Below are positions 1 through 6,703 of a DNA stretch of 33,890 bases, piece by piece. The notes below the pieces were generated by a model, which was given only the letters and a program-made list of their open reading frames with translations, was not told the origin of the DNA and ran no database searches. The DNA is from UBA1731 sp963653155 (GTDB lineage Bacteria; Verrucomicrobiota; Kiritimatiellia; RFP12; UBA1067). A program made the translations under genes and the position numbers. The first letter of the stretch is position 1. Each line of letters starts with the position of its first letter. The stretch covers positions 1 through 33,890 of the forward strand of contig CAVJWR010000028.1 of NCBI GenBank assembly GCA_963653155.1, given 5' to 3'.

Positions 1-2
1 TG

Positions 3-27
3 GTAGGGCGATTTCGATGAAATCGCC
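3..27 (+). repeat. REP-like hairpin 1 (GTAG type)
   Basis: GTAG at 3-6 directly precedes a perfect 9-bp stem (7-15 with 19-27) closed by the loop GAT. A GTAG or GGAG tetranucleotide at the foot of a hairpin is the hallmark of REP elements mobilised by RAYT (Y1-type) transposases. No RAYT gene is present in the window, so mobility is inferred. Confidence 0.6.
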
Positions 28-36
28 GCAGAGACA

Positions 37-60
37 GGAGGGTCGCAACTTGTTGCGACC
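37..60 (+). repeat. REP-like hairpin 2 (GGAG type)
   Basis: GGAG at 37-40 is followed by a perfect 9-bp stem (41-49 with 52-60) and a TT loop. It has the same direction as hairpin 1. Its stem sequence recurs with small changes in the hairpins at 116-135 and 152-171. Confidence 0.6.
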
Positions 61-85
61 GAAAGCGGACTGTCTGTCGGTTTTC
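61..85. repeat. Imperfect hairpin between REP-like elements
   Basis: Bases 61-70 pair with 76-85 around a 5-base loop, with one G-U pair and one G-G mismatch. It abuts hairpin 2 and ends just before the inverted REP at 87-110. No clear GTAG or GGAG lies beside it, so it may be a decayed copy or an inter-REP linker. Confidence 0.35.
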
Positions 86-86
86 A

Positions 87-110
87 CGACGACGAGGGCG
101 TCGTCGCTAC
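87..110 (-). repeat. REP element, minus orientation (GTAG, GC-rich family)
   Basis: Read on the minus strand this is GTAG, left arm CGACGACG, loop CCCT, right arm CGTCGTCG: a perfect 8-bp stem. It belongs to the same family as the copies at 5533-5556 and 10799-10822, differing only at one stem pair (A-T here, G-C there). Confidence 0.7.
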
Positions 111-111
111 G

Positions 112-135
112 GGAGGGACGCAATTTATTGCGTCC
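112..135 (+). repeat. REP-like hairpin (GGAG type)
   Basis: GGAG at 112-115 is followed by a perfect 9-bp stem (116-124 with 127-135) and a TT loop. One base separates it from the CTAC end of the inverted REP at 87-110, so the two tetranucleotides face each other as in a BIME pair. Confidence 0.6.
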
Positions 136-141
136 GTCGCC

Positions 142-179
142 CACGAGTAACGGTCGCAACAAGTTGCGCCCCTCTCGTG
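142..179. repeat. Nested inverted repeat at end of REP array
   Basis: An inner stem (152-160 with 163-171, one mismatch, AA loop) resembles the hairpin at 41-60. It is enclosed by a perfect outer pair, CACGAG at 142-147 and CTCGTG at 174-179. The foot tetranucleotide is not clearly GTAG or GGAG. It lies about 50 bases upstream of the promoter of the first giant gene and could also end transcription entering from the left. Confidence 0.45.
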
Positions 180-231
180 TCACGGCATCACGCAATAAAT
201 AATCCCTTTTGCATGGTGGCAAAAATTGATA

Positions 232-259
232 TTGACACAAAAAAAAAACCATATATCAT
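232..259 (+). promoter_or_regulatory. Promoter with A-tract spacer, upstream of giant surface protein 1
   Basis: A consensus -35 TTGACA (232-237) and a near-consensus -10 TATCAT (254-259) are 16 bases apart. The spacer contains a run of A. The same layout recurs at 16427-16457 and 31066-31093. A strong ribosome binding site (AAGGAGG, 283-289) follows, 7 bases before the GTG start at 297. Confidence 0.7.
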
Positions 260-296
260 ATGCCATTATTTTATTTAGGAAAAAGGAGGACTTGAC

Positions 297-3200
297 GTGC
301 GTGACAAAAAGGAGAGGTGCGCTTTGAGTGGGAAAAAGGAAAGGTCGCTTGTGTGGCGATATGCGTTGTCCATTGCGTTTGCCGGCATGGTCGTATGCGG
401 CGCATCGGCTCTGGAGGTGACGGTAGATGCGGACGTTGACCGCACGATGACCGATGATGAGGCGAATGCGATCATCGTTTCGGGTGAGGATCTCGTCAAG
501 CGTGGCGAAGGCCGTTTCATCATCGACAGGTCGCTTGCCGGATACAAGGGGTCGATTCTCGTTGAGGGCGGATATCTGCGCTGTCTGGCGGCCTATGCGC
601 TTGGTGATGCCGATAGCGGCACTGTTGTCGTGTCGGATGGCGCTACGCTTGAGTTCGGTGCGGACGCAGAGGATCTGCGTTTCGGCAAACGGGCCATATC
701 GGTATGCGGCACGGGCATGAACGGCGAGGGTGCGCTCCGTCATGTCGGCACGGTAAAGGATCAGTGGCGAGCGGTGTTCGAGAATGTCACGCTGACTGGC
801 GATACGCGCTTTGGCGGCATCGCATATCAAGACTCCAAGGGCAACTGGGTGTTCCGCCGGTGGGACATTCGTGGCGGGCAAGGCCAGTTGGACATGAATG
901 GCCACAATCTTGAGATCGCATGCGGATTTGGCATGCATGGCGTGACGGTGGTAAATCCAGGAAACATCACCGTGACAAACATGGGGACTGCGGCAACCCT
1001 TTACTTTGAGGGAGAAAATGTCCGCATGGGCGGATCCTCCGAAAATGTCATTACGGTCCGCAATGGATGTAACCTGACTTCACAGCGGTTCTCGCCCGCG
1101 CTCAAGTGGAGCGTAGTGCTGGATGGCGGCAGGCTGAACGAGCAGATGGCGGCATCTGGCGGGACGGCCGAGACGGCGGCTGCGAGGATTGATGGAACAG
1201 TTACGATTACCGAGAATGGCTGTAGGATCATAGGCGGAGTCAACAAGTGCTGGTCATTCGGCGGACCTATCGATGTAAGGGGCGGCGTCGCATCCAACTC
1301 TGACGGCATGAGGCTTCACGTACTCATGTCATCGTCGGATAACGCCAGCGAGCGGATGGCGGCGTGGGAGGCGCTTTGCTCGCACTTGGAAAACCAATAC
1401 CTTCAGATACTCCTTTCACCGCTTGATGGCGATGCGGCGGAACCGCTTGCCGTTGACTCCGACTGGGATGGTGGCTGGCGTAGCCTGTCCGTTGGCGGCA
1501 CAGGCGCGATTGCGCTTACCGGTAGCCAGAATGGCGTAAAGTACTATCAGCGCGAGGGTTACGTGAAGATGACGGGTGCGGACAGGAAGCACTCATTTAC
1601 GGATATGCTGGTGACTGGCGATTCCACGCTGGATTGGGTGTCAGCCGGTCAGGTAGAGTTCGGGACAAACCGGTTTGACGTTGGTGCATTATACCCAGAC
1701 ACGGCCCGGCTGAGGATTTCGGATACGCTCGTCACGACGAACTGGGCTGGGCGAGGCACTGATGATGCGAGCAAGCTTGACGGCATAATCCGCGTCGGCC
1801 CTGCCCGCAAGGCAACCGTAGAATCGGTGCAGATCCCCACATGGGGCGGCGGCAGAGGCGTCATGGAAATAGGCGATGGAGCCTGCGTGACAGGACTGTT
1901 GCACGTTGGCGTCGTCACCGGGGCAAACAGCACCAAGAGGACTTGCCACGGTTCCGTAATACAGAGGGGCGGGCAGTTGACCGTGTTTTCAACGGGTGGA
2001 AGCACGGCGTACCCGAAGTTCGTCTACAACTATATCGGCAACGGCGGAAGCGGCTACATGGAGAACCTGGGCGGCAGCTTCACGATTCTGGGGCAGTTCA
2101 TGCCTGGCGGCGACAAGTACGGGAGAGGCGTATGGTACGTGAAGGGCGGAAATGTGCTGTCGAAGAATTCGTCGATCACGTTCGGGATGCATTCAGGCAA
2201 ATCGGCATGCTCAAAGAGCGTGTTCTACCAGACGGGTGGCATGCTTGAGTGTTGGGAGGGCATCACTTCCGGCAAGACGAAGTACGAGGGTTTTTCGTAT
2301 GGGGCAAACGAGGACGTGATCACATTTGCGGGCGGCAAGGCGAATCTTGACAGTGGCCTTGACATGGCGGCAGCGCCGAATGCAAAGACGATCCTCAACC
2401 TGCGCACTGGTGGGTCCCTTGAGACGTACTGGGTACAGTTCGTGACGAACGAGGTGCAGACGATCATAGGAAATGGCGAAGACAAGGCAATCGAAGGAAA
2501 CAGGGCTTGGGTCAATCTTGATGGCGGCATCCTCAAGTACAGGCACGGGACAAAGAAGCAGGACTATGCCGCATACAAGGCGGAGAGCTTCTTCTACGGA
2601 GATCCGGAGGGGCTTATCCTGACGGCGTTCGCCGGCGGCGCGAAGTTCGACACGTCGGGATTCGACGTGAATCTCGATCATCCGATCAATGCGCCGGCTG
2701 GACGCGGCCTCAAGGCGCTTGCGTTCCCGGAAGGGGCTGCGTACGCTGATGGCACGTGGATNNNNNNNNNNCGTGGATTGGCGCCCCGATGGTCGAGATC
2801 GATGGCGATGGCGAGGGTGCCACCGCTGTCGCCGAATTCGATTCCGTGAACAATCGCGTCACGGGCTTCACCGTCACATCGCCCGGCTTTGGCTACACTA
2901 CGATGAGTGCGCTCCTTACCCGTGGCGGCTACACGAACGACGTGCCGCTCGCCGTGACGCTGACGGACGAGAATCAGGCATCCGGTGGACTCGTGAAGAT
3001 GGGGAACGGCACTTTGTCGCTGAAGGCCGCGAACACATATGGTGGCGCCACACGCGTGGAGGGCGGCACCCTGAAGGTTGTCCATGAGAACGCCATACCC
3101 GCCGGTTCCCCGATAGAGGTCGCCGGTGGCGCAATCGACTTCGGCGGATTTGACCGCGACTTTGGCGCGGTGACGGCGACATCCGGCACCGTAGAGAATG

Positions 3201-4168
3201 TGGGCGGCACGATGGCGTCGCTCGTCAAGACCGGCGACGGCACGTTCTTCCTCAATGCCCCTGTGTCCGTTTCGGGAATGGTTGACATACAGGGCGGCAC
3301 TCTCCAACTGCCGGCCCTCAAGCCGGGGTTCGTGTGGGGCGAACGCATATACGCCGAAGACGAGGCCACCACGGAATACAGCTGGAAGGTCGCGCTTACG
3401 AATGGCGGGTTCGACCTTGAGCCATCCCATGCCTATGAACCGTGCCTGACAGGCGATTATTTCCAGCCGCGCCACTACGTTTCGTATTCGGGATACATAT
3501 GGAACCGTGGGACGGAGAACTGCACGTGGACCTTTGCCTTTGCGTTTGACGACTCGCTGAACATTATCGTGGATGGCGTGGAACTCAAGAAGGAAGGATC
3601 CACCACATGGGGCGAGCTTCGTCGGATGTCCGTCACTCTGTCGCCGGGAGCGCACAAGTTCCTGCTCCAGCTCTATAACGGCCCCGGCAATGGAGGGGCG
3701 ACCAGGAAGGATGTGGTTGGCGTCGCATACGATCCGCAGGGACGGAATTCAACGGACGTAAGCGTCTACGTGCCGCTGAAGGATTCGGGCGACGGGCTTG
3801 TCGCAACCGTGAACCAGTACGACGGGTCAACGATGCCGGCATTCACCACGCTCCGCATGGCACCCGGCACGACGCTCGATCTGCTTAGGGGCGTATTCGC
3901 CCTCACGGGTGAATTGCGCGTAACGGCGGCGGCAGATCCTGTCACCGTCAACGGACGGTTCGTATTCGGAGACGGAGCCGTGGTCACGGTCGAGAATATT
4001 GATGACCTTGATCGGGCGAATGCGCCATACGTACTTGCCACCGCGACGGACGGCTTTGGCGGCACATTGCCGGAGCTTTCCAGCGCAAACTGGCGCTTGC
4101 GCCTTCTTGATGACGGCAAGACGCTCGTTTTGCATGCGCGGCGCGGCACGGCCGTGATCATTCGCTGA
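297..4168 (+). CDS. Giant secreted beta-strand-repeat (autotransporter-type) surface protein 1 with PA14-like domain
   Basis: The start is GTG at 297, set by AAGGAGG 7 bases upstream. The N-terminus is a long signal peptide (about residues 1-38, basic n-region, cleavage near CGASA/LE). A short N-terminal domain shared with the 6704 gene follows, then glycine-rich repeats typical of beta-helix passengers. An autotransporter-associated beta-strand repeat (GNGTLSL, ANTYGG, VEGGTLKV) lies near residues 890-925 and a PA14/GLEYA-like domain (FAFDDSLNIIVDG) near 1035-1150. The C-terminus ends RRGTAVIIR. The frame is interrupted by N at 2762-2771, but CGTGGAT occurs on both sides. Collapsing the duplicate restores one frame of about 1284 residues, close to the 1322 of the paralogue. 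No 12-strand autotransporter barrel is visible. Surface glycan binding or adhesion is inferred. The next gene starts 20 bases downstream. Confidence 0.85.
2762..2771. other. Assembly gap (10 N), probably artificial
   Basis: The 7 bases before the gap (2755-2761) and after it (2772-2778) are identical. Removing the N run plus one copy gives a continuous reading frame, with residues ADGTW then IGAP, aligning with the paralogue at about 9220-9260. Confidence 0.85.
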
Positions 4169-4173
4169 CGATG

Positions 4174-4182
4174 TGGTAAAAT
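4174..4182 (+). promoter_or_regulatory. Extended -10 promoter, possibly leaderless transcript
   Basis: TGG followed by TAAAAT (4177-4182) forms an extended -10 box. No good -35 is visible. The ATG at 4189 is 7 bases after the box, about where transcription would begin, and no ribosome binding site fits between them. The gene may instead be read through from the upstream giant gene. Confidence 0.4.
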
Positions 4183-4188
4183 AGCCGC

Positions 4189-5487
4189 ATGAAAAACATG
4201 AAATTCACGTTTGGCTGCATACTTCTCCTGGCAAGCGGTATGGCGTTCGGTTCGGCGCTTGCGCCGTTCCCGAAATGGAGTGAACCTCGCTCGGTGACGC
4301 AAGGGCCGCACGAGCATTTCCTCGCAAGCTATTTCGCGATAGATTCGTGGAGTCCGAACGGGCGATATCTGCTTGTGCTTGAGACGGACGTGAACGGACG
4401 CCTCCCAGAAGCGAACGAACGCTGCACGATTGGCGTAGTTGACCTTGAGGACGGCAACCGTTTCATCCCCGTGACCACAACCGCATGCTGGAACTTCCAG
4501 GAGGCGGCGATGGGGCATTGGATGGATGACGATACGATCCTCTTCAACGATGTGCGTGACGGACGGTTCAAGACAGTGATCATGAATTGGCGCACGAAGA
4601 AAGAGATCCGCGTGCTGCCGCATCCCGTGAGCGCGGTGTCGGAAGACAGGAAATGGGCCGTTTCGGTCAACTATGCGAGGTTGTCGCTGTTGCGTCCGGA
4701 CTACGGCTATGCGGGGCCGGGTCAGGATCCCCGCGAGACCGTGGAATGGCCGACCGATGACGGATTGTGGACGATGGATCTCGCGACAGGCGAATCCAAG
4801 CTCATCCTCTCCGTTGCCGACACGCGAAGCCAGATGCCGCAGCCCAAGCGCGTCGAGGGCAAGCCCGGACAGCCTCTTGCCTACCATTGCCATACGGTAA
4901 TCTCCAAGGATGGCGCGAAGATATTCTTCCTCGCAAGGTCTGTGGACTGGTTCGACAAGGTGTCGCACAAGATTTCGTACTGGCGGACCACCTCGTTCAC
5001 CGTGGATCGTGATGGGAAGAACCTTCGCAGGTGCTTCAAGGACAATTGGGAGGGGTCGCACTTCAACTGGGCGCCGGATGGGTCGCACAGGATGCTTGTG
5101 ACGGCCACGTGCCGGGACGATTACGATCCGAATGTGACTGGGCGGGCGTGGAGCCTTGTGGAGTTCGAGGTGGGACGCGAAAGCGAAGTCCGGCGCATCG
5201 GTGCGGGAATCCTCGACCTCGATTGGCATTGCGTCTATTCGCCAGACGGCAAGTTCATGAGCGGTGAAACGTACTGGAACAGGTACAATGAGCGCCCGTG
5301 GGTGCTCGTGCGGCTTGCGGACGGCATGACGATGCCGATGGGGGCGTTCTACGTGCCAAAGGCGTATCGCGGAACGTATTGGCGTTGCGACCTCCATGCG
5401 CGGTACCGTCCGGACGGTCGCCAGATAGCGTTCAACTCCGTGCATGAAGGGTCGCGTCAGGTATACGTGAGGGATATCGGGGAGTAG
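4189..5487 (+). CDS. Secreted WD40/TolB-like beta-propeller protein
   Basis: A 432-residue protein with a clear signal peptide (about residues 1-24). It has several propeller-blade signatures of the PD40/TolB type: SWSPNGRYLLVL near 45-60, YSPDGKFMSG in the last quarter, and a C-terminal blade reading RYRPDGRQIAFNSVHEGSR then QVYVRDI. The blade pattern and the DLH..PDG...F.S.HEG..Q.Y motif resemble propeller proteins found beside polysaccharide-degrading enzymes, including oligogalacturonate-lyase-like proteins. Catalytic residues could not be assigned, so lyase activity is only a possibility and glycan binding is equally likely. It lies 20 bases after the giant protein and 9 bases before the beta-helix gene at 5497, so the three are likely co-transcribed. 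Confidence 0.7.
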   Translation: MKNMKFTFGCILLLASGMAFGSALAPFPKWSEPRSVTQGPHEHFLASYFAIDSWSPNGRYLLVLETDVNGRLPEANERCTIGVVDLEDGNRFIPVTTTACWNFQEAAMGHWMDDDTILFNDVRDGRFKTVIMNWRTKKEIRVLPHPVSAVSEDRKWAVSVNYARLSLLRPDYGYAGPGQDPRETVEWPTDDGLWTMDLATGESKLILSVADTRSQMPQPKRVEGKPGQPLAYHCHTVISKDGAKIFFLARSVDWFDKVSHKISYWRTTSFTVDRDGKNLRRCFKDNWEGSHFNWAPDGSHRMLVTATCRDDYDPNVTGRAWSLVEFEVGRESEVRRIGAGILDLDWHCVYSPDGKFMSGETYWNRYNERPWVLVRLADGMTMPMGAFYVPKAYRGTYWRCDLHARYRPDGRQIAFNSVHEGSRQVYVRDIGE

Positions 5488-5493
5488 GTTCTA

Positions 5494-5556
5494 CAGATGA
5501 ATCGAGTATCGTTGATGTTGTGCTGCATTTGCGTAGCGACGGCGCCCTCGCCGTCG
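5494..5556 (+). repeat. 63-bp leader cassette ending in a REP palindrome (copy 1)
   Basis: Bases 5494-5556 match 10760-10822 at 61 of 63 positions. The unit begins 3 bases before the ATG, encodes the start and hydrophobic core of the signal peptide, and ends exactly with a REP palindrome at 5533-5556: GTAG, arm CGACGGCG, loop CCCT, arm CGCCGTCG. Similarity stops on both sides. The palindrome is read in frame as VATAPSPS. Confidence 0.85.
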
Positions 5557-6573
5557 TTCGCGGAACAGTCCGCCATGATCGTGTCGGCGGCTGGGCTTGC
5601 CGGCGGCGAGCCATGCTCGGACGCAATCCAAAGCCTGATCGATGCGCATCCGAACCGCGAGATATTCTTCCCGGATGGCACATATCTGCTTGACAAGCCG
5701 ATATGCACTCCGGCCGATCCGAAACGGAGCGTTGCGCTCAGGCTATCTGCCTACGCGCATTTCAAGGCTGTGCCTAGCTGGACGAACACTGAGGCCATGG
5801 TGCGGCTGGGCGGCAAGTTTCCCGCCAATGACATAGCTACGCCCGGAAGCTGGTATTGGATGTCAGGCGGCATCGTTGACGGCAGCGGACGTGCGGATGG
5901 CATTTCGATAGATGGCGGACGGGAAACTGCAATTCGGGACGTTTCCATCAAGGCGACACGCGTTGGGTTTCGCGTAAAGTATGGCGCAAACAACGGCTCA
6001 TCCGATTGCGATGTGAGGAACGTCAACATTTACGGCAATGGCGCCGCCGATTCTGTTGGCGTGATTGTGGATGGGTTCGACAATACGTTTGCGAACATGC
6101 GCATTGCGAATGTCGTGACGGGGGTGCTTGTCCTGAGGGGGGCGCAATGCTTCAGGGACATACATCCGCTCTTCATCGGAGACCGGCGCCACTATGCGAA
6201 GAGTGTAGGATTCGACATCCGCGCCAACAACGTATGGTGCGACTTCTGCTATAGCGACCAGTTCGCCACGGGATTCCGTCTCGCAAAAGGGAAAGGGGGC
6301 GGCGTATACGACAAGTGCTATTGCTTTTGGTATTCGTCAAAGCCTGGGATGAAACATGTGGCGTTTGCGTCTGAGGGGAAGTTTGAGGCACAGGTGAACA
6401 GTCTGACGTGCCGCTTTAGGCGCGATGACGGCGACAACGCTCTCCTTACGGTTGGCGAGCCGGGAGGAACCGGCTATCTGCGCGATACGCGCGTCTACGA
6501 AAGGCAGATCACCAGCACGAACGATGTGAGTGCCGCATATTCGGTAAGGTCTCGTCCCGTCGCCGCCCGCTGA
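5497..6573 (+). CDS. Secreted right-handed beta-helix protein, pectate-lyase-3-like
   Basis: A 358-residue protein. The signal peptide (about residues 1-22) is MNRVSLMLCC then ICVATAPSPSFA, and its C-terminal part is encoded by a REP palindrome shared with the 10763 gene. The mature part begins with a pectate_lyase_3 pattern: DAIQSLIDAHPNREIFFPDG then TYLL near residues 45-70, a GIVDGSGRADG turn near 125, then beta-helix coils rich in N, V and G (VRNVNIYGNG, VDGFDNTFANMRI). The family includes polysaccharide lyases and GH28-like hydrolases of pectin backbones. The catalytic residues are not obvious, so the reaction is not assigned. It is probably co-transcribed with 4189. Confidence 0.7.
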   Translation: MNRVSLMLCCICVATAPSPSFAEQSAMIVSAAGLAGGEPCSDAIQSLIDAHPNREIFFPDGTYLLDKPICTPADPKRSVALRLSAYAHFKAVPSWTNTEAMVRLGGKFPANDIATPGSWYWMSGGIVDGSGRADGISIDGGRETAIRDVSIKATRVGFRVKYGANNGSSDCDVRNVNIYGNGAADSVGVIVDGFDNTFANMRIANVVTGVLVLRGAQCFRDIHPLFIGDRRHYAKSVGFDIRANNVWCDFCYSDQFATGFRLAKGKGGGVYDKCYCFWYSSKPGMKHVAFASEGKFEAQVNSLTCRFRRDDGDNALLTVGEPGGTGYLRDTRVYERQITSTNDVSAAYSVRSRPVAAR

Positions 6574-6600
6574 CTTGGAGGCGCTGAAGTCCAGCCTTGA

Positions 6601-6655
6601 TTGCAGAGAGTGACAATTTTTGATACTATACGCAAAAAAAAAAACAACTTATAGA
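6601..6655 (+). promoter_or_regulatory. Promoter region of giant surface protein 2
   Basis: The best core is TTGCAG (6601-6606), a 17-base spacer and TACTAT (6624-6629) with an extended TGA. A run of A (about 6634-6644) follows, then a second -10-like TATAGA (6650-6655) only 8 bases before an ATG at 6664. The A run recalls the promoters at 232, 16427 and 31066, but here it is not between the best -35 and -10. Confidence 0.4.
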
Positions 6656-6703
6656 TTGAAATCATGAGAAGCGTGTGCGTGTTCGCTTGTTGGCCTTTCG
6701 GCA

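Noticed and set aside
1..180. A CRISPR array, because of the repeated short palindromes
   Set aside because: Repeat spacing and sequence vary, spacers are missing or unequal, and no cas gene is present. The GTAG/GGAG feet fit REP elements better.
17..202. A small open frame of 61 codons across the REP array
   Set aside because: Its sequence is only a translation of the repeated hairpins (recurring EGRNLLRP). It has no ribosome binding site, so it is not called as a gene.
3766..5445. A long open frame on the minus strand (559 codons)
   Set aside because: It lies opposite the 297 and 4189 genes, is rich in R, H and P as expected for an antisense shadow in GC-rich DNA, and has no domain pattern or start signal.
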